Shown: piece by piece, positions 54,776 to 64,000 of the stretch
How the letters are laid out: each line of letters opens with the position of its first letter
Position numbering within the stretch: position 1 is the stretch's first letter
Assembly: GCF_030445035.2 (NCBI RefSeq)
Contig: NC_080685.1
Location: forward strand, 111,712,432 to 111,776,431
DNA from: Dasypus novemcinctus
Taxonomy: Eukaryota > Chordata > Mammalia > Cingulata > Dasypodidae
Direction of reading: 5' to 3'
Length of the DNA stretch: 64,000 nucleotides
Notes under the pieces: generated by a model
What the model saw: the letters and a program-made list of their open reading frames with translations, nothing else
Databases searched by the model: none
Told to the model about the DNA's origin: nothing
Made by a program: the position numbers and the translations under genes

Positions 54776-55430
54776 CCAGTATGTGGTCTATCTTGGTAAG
54801 TGGCCCATGTGCACTTGAAAAGAATGTATGTTTTTCTACTGTTGTAGAATGGAGTAGTCTATAAATGTCAAGAAGTACAAGTCGATTGAAGTGTTTTCAG
54901 AGCTACTTTGTTACTAATTTTCCATCTACTTGTTCTATTGTTTATTGAGAGATTGGTGTTGAAGTTTCCAACCATCATTTTGCATTTGTCTATTTCTTCT
55001 TTCATTCTACCCATTTTTGCTTCAGATATTTTGATGTTTTTGTGTTGTGCACACATTTGGAATTACAATGACTTCTTTGTAAATTGACACTTTTTTTGGT
55101 CGATGTCTGCTTGTTGTTTGCTTATCGTCTTGCTCATTGTTTTTGCTCAATATCTGTTCACTGTCTGTCTTCTTTAGGAGGCACCAAGAACCAAACCTGG
55201 GACCTCCCATGTGAGAGGCGGTCACCCAACTGCTTGACCCATACCCACTCCCTAAATTGACCCTTTTATCATTGTGTAAAATTCCTCTGTTCCCACTTGC
55301 CTGCATTCTTTTGGATTATTTGAATGTTTTTAAGTATTCCGTTTTAATTTATCTTATTAGTTTTTTCTGCTATATGACGTTGTTATAACAGTGGTTACTT
55401 TAGCGGTTACAATACATAAGTCTCACCTTT
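54776..55430 (-). mobile_element. Old minus-strand L1 ORF2 endonuclease region
   Basis: 'atgtggtctatcttggtaagtggcccatgtgcacttg' and 'tctattgtttattgagagattggtgttgaagtttccaacc' match reverse-complement ORF2. A minus-strand SINE (55090-55255) splits it. Confidence 0.75.
55090..55255 (-). repeat. DAS-type SINE
   Basis: Reverse-complement SINE: T run, 'gtctgcttgttgtttgctt', 'tttaggaggcaccaagaacc', head end 'gcttgacccatacccactccc'. Confidence 0.85.
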
Positions 55431-55639
55431 CAGACTCTACTTGGTGTCAATATTTAGTCCCTTTAAGTAAAATATAGAAGCCTTACAACCATATACGTCC
55501 TTATTCTCTCCCAGTTTCACAACCATATAGGTCCTTATTCTCTCCCATTCAAAACTTTTTATATCATTATAATTAAGACAATGGTATTGGTGCTGAGATA
55601 ATGCCAGATATATGAAAGACTTAAATATGAAAGGCAATT

Positions 55640-57060
55640 TAGAAGAAATTTTAGAGTAATATCTTTAAAACCTCAAAAGGAAGAATTTGTTAAATAAAAC
55701 ATTAATGTACAACTGTAAAGGAAAAGATTGAATAAATGACAATTAAAATAAGAAATTCCACTAAAAAGATCCCATTAAAAGTGAAAAGAGATCTATTTCT
55801 TGACATATACCCATCTGACGTATACCCAACTCAAATACATACTTGTACACCAATGTTCACAGCAGCATTATTCACAATTGCCAAAAGAAGGAAGCAACCC
55901 AAGTGTTCAACAACAGATGGATGGAGAAACAAAATGCAGTATATACATGCCATGGAATATCATTCAGCTTTTATTATGTAAAAGGGAATGAAGTTCTGAT
56001 ACATGCAACAACATGGATGAACCTTGAAGACATCATGTTGAGAGAAATGAGACACATACATGCAAAAATATTATATGATGCCGCTTATTTGAAATACCTA
56101 CAATAAGCAAGTTTCGTAGAGACAGAGAGTAGATTACAGGTTACCAGGGGCGGGAGTGGGATGGGGTGGGTGGGGCAGGAAGGGAAAGGGAGAATTATTG
56201 CTTAATGGGGCCAGAATTTCTGTTTGAGGTAATGAAAAATTTGGGGAAATGGATGTTGGTGATGGCAGCACAATATTGTGAATAATTAATACAACTGAAT
56301 TCTACACTTTTCAGTGATTAAAGTGGGAAATTTTGAGGGGAGCAGGTGTGGTGCAATGGTTTGAGCACCTGCTTCCATGTACAAGGTCCTGGGTCCAATC
56401 ACTTGTACTTCCTTAAAAAAAAAAAAGGGAAATTTCAAGTTGTATATATGTTACTACAATAAAAAGTTTTAAAGTAAAAAAAGTGAAAATACAAATTGCC
56501 AATTGTGAGAAGATATTGAATTGTATATTATCTGGGCTATATAAAGCACTCTTACAACTTAATTACAAACTACTCACTGGAAATATGGTCTACGAAAAGA
56601 CACTTAACTTATTTAGTAATTTAGGAAGTGCAAATTGAAAGCACAATGAGGTACTATTATTACCTCAAGGTTAGCAAAAATTAAACTTTTGACAACAGAT
56701 GGGGAAATCTGAATACTTAGCTATTTCATAATACCATGGAATTATTACTTTTTTCAAATGTGCTAATAGATTTGTGTTTATAGTAAAGAAAATTGAAGAA
56801 CAGCCTTAAATCCACTATGAAAAACTGTTGGCAGTAACAACACGTATTCTCTGACCCAGCAATTGCACTTCTAGTGTATGCCCCAAAGAAATATGTATAT
56901 ATATTCACTAAAAGACATGCACAGAAATGCCTACAGCAGCATTATTTAAAATATCACAACAGAGAACAGAAACAGAATACTGAAAACAGGAAGATGAAGT
57001 GAAAGTTTTCAAACATGAAACCTCAGCCTATTTCCCCATGTGGCTATCAGAACACTTCCA
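55640..57060 (+). mobile_element. Plus-strand L1 3' fragments
   Basis: 'ccaatgttcacagcagcattattcacaattgccaaaag', 'gcagtatatacatgccatggaatatcattcagc' and 'gaggtaatgaaaaatttggg' are the L1 ORF2 end and 3' UTR. A further L1-like 3' piece follows at 56430-57060. A small SINE separates them at 56336-56425. Confidence 0.75.
56336..56425 (+). repeat. Short DAS-type SINE
   Basis: 'ggggagcaggtgtggtgcaatggtttgagcacc' to 'gtacttcctt' and an A run. Confidence 0.85.
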
Positions 57061-57070
57061 GGTAAGAGCT

Positions 57071-57524
57071 TAGATTCTTTTTTTTTTTTTTTAATATTTA
57101 TTTATTTATTTTATTTTTTTCTCTCTCATTCACGCCCTCCCCCCCCCCCCCCACTGCCACAGTTGTCTGCTCTTTGTGTCCATTCACTGTGTGTTCTTCT
57201 GTGTCTACTTATATTCTTCTTAGTGGCACCCGGAACCTGTGCCTTTTTTTTGTTGCGTTATCTCGCTGCGTCAGCTCTCTGTGTGTGCGGTGCCATTCCT
57301 GGGCAGGCTGCGCTTTTTTTCGCACAGGGCAGCTCTCCTTGTGGGGTGCACTCCTTGTGAGTGGGGCTCCCCTATGTGGGGGACACCCCTGCATGGCATG
57401 CCACTCTGTTCACATCAACACTTTGCATAGACCAGCTCACCACATGGGTCAGGAGACCCTGGGTTTGAACCCTGGACTTCTGGTAGGCAGATGCTCTATC
57501 AGTCAAGCCATATCCACTTCCCTT
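57071..57524 (-). repeat. DAS-III-like SINE
   Basis: Complete reverse-complement copy from the T run and 'tatttatttatttatttta' to the head 'tcaagccatatccacttccc'. The long frames on both strands (e.g. 57174-57827) come from this SINE. Confidence 0.9.
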
Positions 57525-58700
57525 AGATTCTTTACTAAGGCAATTGAAGGACTCCAAAGAAAATATCTACATTTGGGGGGCAGGGGAAAGCATGGGTGGC
57601 CAATGTCTAGGTCACCACTATTGGACATCATTGACCAACCATGGACTCCACTAATCAACCTGCCCTGTCCACCAACACTGAGCTCCCCATCCTCTTTTTG
57701 GAGTATCTCTTTCACATATGAACAGAATAACATGAATCAAAGTTCATTAGTGAAAAATTCCCATCATAGAATGCAGACCAAATCAAAGAAATGGGGGGAA
57801 AAAATTGGAAGAAGCAGAGACAATTGATGGAACAGAAGAATATTTTAAGCATAGCAAAATTTGTATCCTCACAGAGATGAGAAGACCCTGCATCACCGAA
57901 ATAAGAAGAGGATACAATAAAAAAGAATAATCAGAAGACAAAAAGGGCTCTTATAAATTAAAAAGATGTTAGGAAATAAATTTCATTAGAAGGGTTGGAA
58001 GGTAAAGTTGAGGAGTTTCCATAGAAAGTATAACCAAAAAATTTACAAAGATAGAAACAGGAGATACAAAATTCTCAGTCTAGGAGTTTCAATATACAAC
58101 TAAAAGAAGTTTTAGGAAGCAAGAAGGGAAAAACAGAAAAAAAGAAATGGCCAAAGAAATGACAGTAGAAAATTTACAAGCATTTCTATATTGAAAGAGT
58201 CCACTGAGTGCACAGCAAAATGAAGGAAAGAAGACATTTCAGAATGGCAGGGATAAAGAAAAGGTCCTAAATCTTCCAGGGAGAACACAAACATAGGATC
58301 AAGAATTTTAGAATGACACAGACTTATCTACTTGCTTCTAGAATCTGGAAGACAGTGGAGTAATACTGTCAAAATTCTACTGGAAAACAATTTTCAACAT
58401 ATAATTCTACACCAATTAAAAAATATCAGTCAAGGTAGGAGTAGAATGAAGCTAATCTCAGACATGCTAGATCTGAAAAAAATTGCATCCATGTATCTTT
58501 TCTCTGGAATCTAATGAGGGAGGTCCTCCAACCAGGTGAGGAACCAGTTCAATTTGTACCTTAAAAATATAATAACTAAAATGCATATAATACAATAAAT
58601 ATATAATACAAATAAGGAAAATACATAAAAATATAATGAATAATGTATGACACACACACACCACTTACATTTTTTTTCCTTCCTCCAAATTTTGCATTCC
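57525..58700. other. Intergenic DNA, no gene seen
   Basis: AT-rich, with a possible very old L1-like remnant ('ctagaatctggaagacagtggagtaatactgtc' near 58336). No gene is recognised. Confidence 0.45.
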
Positions 58701-58711
58701 CTATAGCTGTT

Positions 58712-58800
58712 ATTTTTTTTCAGGAGGTATGGGGGATTGAACCTGGGATCTCACACATGCAAGCAGTCTCTCAACCAACGAGCTACATCTGCTCCTCTCC
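58712..58800 (-). repeat. Short DAS-type SINE
   Basis: T run then 'caggaggtatgggggattgaacctgggatctcac' and head end 'acgagctacatctgctcctc'. Confidence 0.8.
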
Positions 58801-58809
58801 CTATAGTTT

Positions 58810-59035
58810 TTTTTTGAACAAATCAATTTTATTGGTACATATTAATAAAGCATAAATCCATCCAAAGTGTACTATAAATGGTGTTCAGTGTAATCACATA
58901 TTTGTGCATTTATCAGTTCAGTCATTCTTAGAGCATTTTCATTATTCCAATAACAAGAATAAATAAAAAACAAATAAACAAACAAAACTCATCACCTCTC
59001 AATCTCCCTATGCTTCCCCTGCCATGCATAGCTGT
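58810..59035 (-). mobile_element. L1 3' UTR fragment
   Basis: 'gaacaaatcaattttattggtacatattaataaagcata' to 'caatctccctatgcttcccctgccatg' resembles the other Xenarthra L1 3' UTR fragments in the window. Confidence 0.55.
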
Positions 59036-59409
59036 TATTCTTTTTCCTTCTATTTTCTATAGTTTTTATATTGCAAGAATGTTTTGAGTTTTCAACCAAA
59101 ATAAGAGATGAAGGCTATCTTAACTAGTAGGTAATTTAATAATTACCTCTTGTTATGGTACTGATTTTTTTATTTACTAAGGATGAAACTGCAGGCAAAG
59201 AATATGAAATGGTCTGTTTTCAGTTCCAACTTAGGAAATGTGTGTGAGAGGAGGTTTATGTTTTAATTAACTGTAGAAACTACTGTCCTGATAGTATGAA
59301 TCATTCATTCAGCGACTATTTATTAAGCACCATATATTTACAGGATAGAAGATAATATACTAGGAAGATACAAATTAATAAAATCTGTTACCCGGATCAT
59401 AATCTAAAT

Positions 59410-60960
59410 TGTGGCTGGCTAGGTATGGAAGAAAAGACAGTTACTCTCTCACCCTTCTTCACTGTGCTTCAGCCACACTGGGCTTTTTTCCTGTCCTTAA
59501 AGACACCAAATCTGTGTGCAGTAGGGTCTTTGCAGTCACTGTCCCCACTGTTTGGAACGCTCTCCCTGCAAATCTGCACACAGCTGTTGTTCAGATTTCA
59601 GCTAAATGCCCTTTCTTCAGTATGGCCTTCTCTCTCTCTTTTTTTTTTAAGATTTATTTATTTTTATGTATTTCTCTCCTAATCCTCCCTGTTGCCTGCT
59701 CTCTGTGTCCATTCGCTGTGTGTTCTTCTGCGTCTGCTTGCATTATCTGGCGGCTCTGGGAAACTGTCTCTTTTTTGTTTGTGCCATCTTGCTGCGTCAG
59801 CTCTGTGTGCTGCGCCACTCCGAGACAGGCTGCACTTTTTTCATGCGGGGTGGCTCTCCTAATAGGGTGCACTCCTTGTGTGTGGAGCATCCCGATGCAG
59901 GGGCGCCCCGCATGGCAAGGCATTCCTTGCGCTGCAGTGGGTCAGCTTACCACATGGGACAGTAGGCCCTGGGGATCGAACCCTGGACCCTTCAGACGGT
60001 AGACGGACCCTCTGTCAGTTGGGCCATGTCCGCTTCCCAAGCCTGACCTTCTCTGATCACTCAGTCTACAAGTGTTTCCCCATCCCTTTCGAAGTACGTA
60101 TAACTACCTGACCTTATAGATTTGTTTGTTCATTGTTTGTCTTCCCCGCAGTAATGTAAGTTACACCAATGTAGGGAATTTTTTCTCTCCTGTTCACCCT
60201 GTATCTCCAAGGGCTAGAACAGTACCTGCCAGAGAAGTCACCAACACACACTCAGCAGCCATTGCCCAGCCCTTGCCTACACCCATCCCTCCTCCTCCTT
60301 CCCCAACCGGCTTCACTGATTGTGTGCCCCTTCCATTCCACACCCTGGGGCAGATGTTAAGTCTAATGAAAAGGCCGGATCAGGCCGTAAGCCAAAAGTG
60401 GAAACAAGCAGCCCCAGATGCTTATCCCTGCAGGAATTTTCAGTGGCAGATCTTCTTCCCCCAGGATGGATCAATACTACTCTCAAAGAGCATGCTTCCT
60501 GTTGCAAAGTGGGGCTTTAAGAACTGCCGTCTACGATCCCTAACCCGGCAGTTTTGGCCACTCGGTTTAACAGGCCACTACGGCATCTCTCCCCCTGCTC
60601 TTTTAGACCCTTTGTGCTGTGTACATACTAAAGTGGTCATTTGTTGAAAGTTTCTGTTGTGCCCTGAGCCTGTGTTCCTACAATACACTGTGTAGCAACT
60701 CAGTCCACAGTACCTGGCATCTACTAGCTGCTCAAAAAATTTTGGTTGATTGAATAACATAATTTCCTTATATCTTTCATCACCCTCTGATGATATTTTC
60801 CTATATTTATTTGTTACTTCATTGCCTGTGTCCCCATGAGGGCAAGAATCTTGTCTGCTTTGCTCATTTCTGTATCTCCAGAATCTAGAGCAATTCTTGG
60901 TATATAGCAGGGGCGGGGCCACTAAATATCCGTTAAATGAATGAATAGATGAACAAGACA
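59410..60960 (+). repeat. L2 3'-end fragments around a SINE
   Basis: 'cactgtttggaacgctctccctgcaaatc', 'gatttcagctaaatgccctttcttcagtatggccttctct' (interrupted by the SINE), then 'gaccttctctgatcactcagtc', and later 'gtgtccccatgagggcaagaatcttgtctgctttgctc' and 'ttaaatgaatgaatagatgaa' are L2-like. The middle (60261-60610) is not recognised. Confidence 0.65.
59640..60040 (-). repeat. DAS-III-like SINE
   Basis: Reverse-complement copy from the T run, 'aagatttatttatttttatg', to the head 'cagttgggccatgtccgcttccc'. Confidence 0.9.
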
Positions 60961-61326
60961 ACCTTATTCAGTCTTCAAAGATCTTAAAATTCAGAATGAG
61001 AGGGACACTGCTGTACGATGAGCAAGGGACTGAGAACTCTGGATATAATGACATCAGGAAGGGAAAAATCTCAAGGGTCAGGCCAGGGGTGCTGAGGTTA
61101 CATTAGTGCTTTGAGGTGGAAAACCTATTACCACCCCCAAGTCAGGCGATGCAGAGGGTGCGGCGCACACACCAGTGATACTTTCACACGGGGCAGACAC
61201 TTGCTGCAGGAATCCAGAACACTACAACGCTCAGTGAATTCCAAGCCACTCGCCAAGATTTCCGGAAATGATCAGCCGTACTCAGAGCGGAAGGCCCGCC
61301 CGCGCCGTGGAGAGGTTGACGGTGTG

Positions 61327-61346
61327 AACTGCACTTCCCGGCACGC
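61327..61346 (+). promoter_or_regulatory. Degenerate ZNF143-type site
   Basis: AACTGCACTTCCCGGCACGC, a weaker copy of the site at 61380-61398, in the same orientation 53 bp upstream. Confidence 0.45.
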
Positions 61347-61379
61347 TCCGGGACGTGACCCCAGCGCGCGTCTCAGAGG

Positions 61380-61398
61380 ACTACAACTCCCGGCATGC
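61380..61398 (+). promoter_or_regulatory. ZNF143/THAP11 (SBS-type) site
   Basis: ACTACAACTCCCGGCATGC is a near-perfect match to the ACTACAATTCCCAGAATGC consensus bound by ZNF143 and THAP11 at many housekeeping promoters. It lies about 100 bp upstream of the CNIH4 ATG. Confidence 0.8.
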
Positions 61399-61498
61399 CG
61401 CGCGGGCGGGGTGACCCCACGCCCGCCGGCCGCGGCGGGACCTATGAGGGCCGGGCTGGGGCGCCGCCCCGGCCTGACGGAAGCCCGGGCGGCGGAGG

Positions 61499-61567
61499 AT
61501 GGAGGCCGTGGTGTTCGTCTTCTCGCTCCTCGATTGCTGCGCGCTCATCTTCCTCTCCGTCTACTTC
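61499..61567 (+). CDS. CNIH4: CNIH4 exon 1
   Basis: 23 codons, [20 protein letters not shown] then VYF, ending at a GTATCC donor. This is identical to the first residues of human cornichon homolog 4 as I know them: the first transmembrane segment of a small ER/early-secretory protein that helps export cargo, including GPCRs, in COPII vesicles. The remaining exons lie beyond the window. The 5' UTR begins in the CpG island upstream; the ATG follows 'gcggagg'. Confidence 0.95.
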
Positions 61568-62039
61568 GTATCCTTGCGGGAGGCGGGGGCCCGGCGGGGG
61601 CGAGCGCGGGGACGCGGGCAGTCGCGGGCGCCTCCCCGGGCGCGGGCCCGGCGGGGGCGGCGGGCCGGGCCGCGGGGGCGGGGGTGGTTGCGGCGCTACG
61701 CCGCCCCTCGCCCGGGGTCCTGGCCGGCCGTCCTCGGGGCGCCGCGGTCTGCGGTCCTGGCTTCCACGACGCCCCGGCGGAGCCCCTGAGGGCCGGCTCT
61801 CGGCCTCCCCGTTGACCCTCGGGAGACAAGGGTCGCAGTTTTCCTCGGACGTTCCCCGCGTCGGACCCTTGGGTGGATGCCGGGGGTCTCGGGAACGCCC
61901 GCCCAGGTCTCGGGGACCAGCGGAGGCGAGCCGCCGCCTCTTGTCGTTCTGCGGCACCAGCCCCGTCGTCCCCGCCTTGTTCTCGCGGGTGCTGGTCCTT
62001 GCCGGGACCTTTCACATCTGCAGAGTCCACGCATTTCGA

Positions 62040-62838
62040 AGCAGGAGAAGGGGTTTCTTCGCAGTATCGTTTTGTAGGGAGTTTTGGGAAGGGTTTATTT
62101 TAAAAAACCATCAGCAAGTGATTATTTTGGTTGCCCCCGGCTGTTGCAGATCTGTGAATTCGATCGGTACACGTGATTTAGTTCCCAGTCGCTTCCTAAC
62201 TTTTATGATTACCTGTGTGGGTCTTTTCCATAGCTGTTGATGTTACTTCAGATTGCGGTTTTCCAGCCCAGTCAATGGTTCTTGAACCTAGCACGGTCGT
62301 CCCTGCCCTGAGGGAGCGTCTAGTCTTAGTTCTTGCCCAGTGTTTTAATGCACAATCCAGTTTTAAGTAATTAAATATGCACTAGGGAGAAAGCATGAGA
62401 AACTATTATCTTCTTTCTTTGGAAATCGCTTATACCCCTTTCTGACCGAATTGAACTTTTTGTTTGCCTGAGCATGCTGGTTTTATAGGATAGTTGTACA
62501 AAGTATTTTTTCAGTGTGGCTTCATACTTGGTTGTAGACAGGCAGCCTCTTGTAGTGGAAAGGGGCAAAATTTGGAATCACAAATTCCTGCTTAGCTAGT
62601 TATTTTCTGTGCATATTACCTCACTTTTCTGGGCCTTACGGTTGTTATTTATTTATTTTAAATAGCAAGTGGTAAGCAACCAGCACAGGACCTCCTGGCT
62701 CATAGCAAATACCCCCTGCATTCCCCCCATCCCAATTAAGCAGCAGTTTTTACTTTACCTGATACTATGTAATGAAAACCCTGAGTTTTTATTAATAAGG
62801 TTTGGGGAACTGATTGAAAAGGCAATATAATTTGCCTA
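62040..62838. other. CNIH4 intron 1, no gene seen
   Basis: Intronic DNA after the CpG island. A MIR-like trace lies near 62585-62700 ('ttctgtgcatattacctcacttttctgggcctta'). No exon is seen. Confidence 0.5.
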
Positions 62839-63516
62839 CATTTTTTTTCCCCCTAAGTTAAACATGAATTTTATTGCATCTTTACAGTATCACAAATAGG
62901 TCTGGCATCTTGTTGACTCCACGGCTGCAAACCCTTAGATCTTATCAGCCTACTGAACTGTTCCTTTTTCAGAGACATTGATACCATCCAAAATTTTTCT
63001 TCTATCCTTGTTTTTAACAATTGTGGGTGGTTGAATCAAAGCAGCTGAATTTGGTACAAGTTCAGTATCATTTCCTTCAAGAATTAGCTCATCTTTCTGG
63101 GCTTGAGAAAACAAACAAGCTACACTTGCCTTCATGTGAATTCGGCAAATGTATTTTCCCAAGAAATTTGGATTTCAACCACTCTCCTGAGTAACGGCCT
63201 TGATGGGCAAGTGAGCACACACAGACTTCACCTTCTAACGGAAGCCTCGTGTGACCCTTGTCGGTGTTCTGTACATGACCACAGATGCTGCCAACTGTAG
63301 CAGCTTCCTTCCTGTTTCCCCACCATCTGCCTCTCTTTCTTCCCAAGGAAACCGAGTTCTATATTGAGAGGATTGAAATCCCCGACAGGGCTCTTCTGGT
63401 GTCTGCCACAATAACTGCCTCCCTGCCCCTTCAGCATGATGTCAACCTTTTCTGCAATGTCGACAGTCTGGTTGCTGAGAATGATCTTCATTCTCGCAGT
63501 AGATGCGGCAAAGCAC
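62839..63516 (-). pseudogene. RPL9: RPL9 processed pseudogene
   Basis: Intronless minus-strand copy of ribosomal protein L9 (uL6). Starts at 63491 with [12 protein letters not shown], continues in other frames as [11 protein letters not shown]..., and ends ...[24 protein letters not shown] and [12 protein letters not shown] near 62950. Frameshifts and missing residues make it nonfunctional. AATAAA (read on the minus strand near 62871) and an A run (62839-62848) mark the 3' end; ttgccta at 62832-62838 and 63517-63523 flanks it. Confidence 0.92.
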
Positions 63517-63523
63517 TTGCCTA

Positions 63524-64000
63524 AGTTGTGATGACTCAGGTCCCTCTTGTGGCATAAGGAACTGGAACTCTTAAACTCAGAGATAGGAAACTGCTTTCCT
63601 CTTTCCTTGCAGTTAGGAAAACTAGGCTTGATAGTTTAAAATAGCCTTGGTTTACACCAATTTGTGTTGGCAGAAAAATGGTAGGTGGAATAAATGATGT
63701 AAGTAGACATTAAGCTATACGTTCAGGGTGTATTTTGATAAAATCCAGTATATTGTATTAATGTGTTTTAGGATAGTTGCACTAGTTTAGTATTAAAGAT
63801 AAGAGTGGACAATGATCAGGGTAGACTTTATGTAAGATATCAGTTTTTCTGGACTTTGAACTGTGAACAAATCTACAGAGGAGGAAATGGATACTCAAAA
63901 TATACTTAAAAGAGCAAAGAGGCAGAGATGGGTATGCTCATGGCTTTCATGGGGCATGGAGTAAAGGAATAGGCCATCTGGAGCACATAGTTATTTTGGT
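63524..64000. other. CNIH4 intron 1 (continues), no gene seen
   Basis: AT-rich intronic DNA to the window end. No exon or repeat is recognised. Confidence 0.5.

Larger units (their letters stand above)
61100..62030 (+). promoter_or_regulatory. CNIH4 promoter and CpG island
   Basis: Very GC- and CpG-rich sequence around CNIH4 exon 1. There is no TATA box; two related ACTACAACTCCCGGCATGC-type sites lie 100-170 bp upstream of the ATG. Long overlapping frames on both strands here arise from GC-rich composition. Confidence 0.85.

Noticed and set aside
57174-57827. A 217-codon plus-strand frame
   Set aside because: Its sequence is the reverse complement of a DAS-III SINE plus flank; near-identical translations occur at 2797-3263, 4966-5271, 33514-33861 and 59409-60002.
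60126-60647. A 173-codon plus-strand frame
   Set aside because: No recognisable family; its first part is L2 sequence and there are no convincing splice sites or start context. It may contain an unidentified fragment but does not support a gene call.
61111-62240. Long overlapping frames on both strands in the CNIH4 CpG island
   Set aside because: GC-rich sequence has few stop codons; only the 69-bp CNIH4 exon has protein support.

Overview
This is a stretch of mammalian genome, almost certainly from an armadillo (Dasypus, Xenarthra). The evidence is dozens of copies of a tRNA-derived SINE of the armadillo DAS type (opening like 'gggaagcagatgtggctcaa', with a B-box-like 'ggttcaaaccc', ending in an A-rich tail), Xenarthra-style L1 elements, and two host genes recognised from exon-encoded protein. 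NVL runs on the minus strand: exon 1 at 37499-37555, exon 2 at 32354-32427, exon 3 at 1454-1506, exon 4 at 1267-1369; its remaining exons lie beyond base 1. CNIH4 runs on the plus strand: exon 1 at 61499-61567, the rest beyond base 64000. The two genes are divergent and about 24 kb apart, in CpG-rich promoter regions near 37.2-38.1 kb and 61.1-62.0 kb, the same arrangement I know from human chromosome 1q42.

Layout. 1-37.5 kb is NVL, nearly all intron. Intron 2 (1507-32353) is a stack of insertions. An old minus-strand L1 (about 9228-31960) was split by a younger full-length minus-strand L1 (9841-27783, flanked by a 16-18 bp direct repeat). That L1's ORF2 was in turn split by a complete endogenous retrovirus (15373-24295, minus strand, 6-bp target duplication CATTAT). 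A PTMS processed pseudogene (28427-30025), itself carrying a solo LTR, sits in the same old L1. 38-61 kb is intergenic: SINEs, L1 and L2 fragments, and a second LTR element (43157-50090, plus strand) with nearly identical LTRs but no recognisable protein genes. 61.5-64 kb is the start of CNIH4, with an RPL9 processed pseudogene in intron 1.

The main item is the provirus. Its two 402-bp LTRs look identical by eye and gag, pro, pol and env are all open, so it is a recent insertion. Gag, Pro and Pol are betaretrovirus-like and lie in three frames. They are joined by a -1 frameshift site (T TTA AAC, 7-nt spacer, predicted H-type pseudoknot) and by a second, unusual junction (a C9 run followed by a 14-bp perfect stem). 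Env is of the gammaretrovirus/type-D kind. The predicted spliced env mRNA has as its first ATG a 65-codon ORF for a small two-helix hydrophobic protein. The stop of that ORF overlaps the env start as ATGA and no other ATG lies between them. This vpu/env-like arrangement, together with an arginine-rich long Env leader, is the best candidate for an undescribed system. A chimeric beta/gamma armadillo retrovirus with an RD114-group env has, as I recall, been reported; I cannot check whether this is the same locus. The provirus lies in the sense orientation of NVL, so its polyadenylation signals and splice sites could act on the host transcript.
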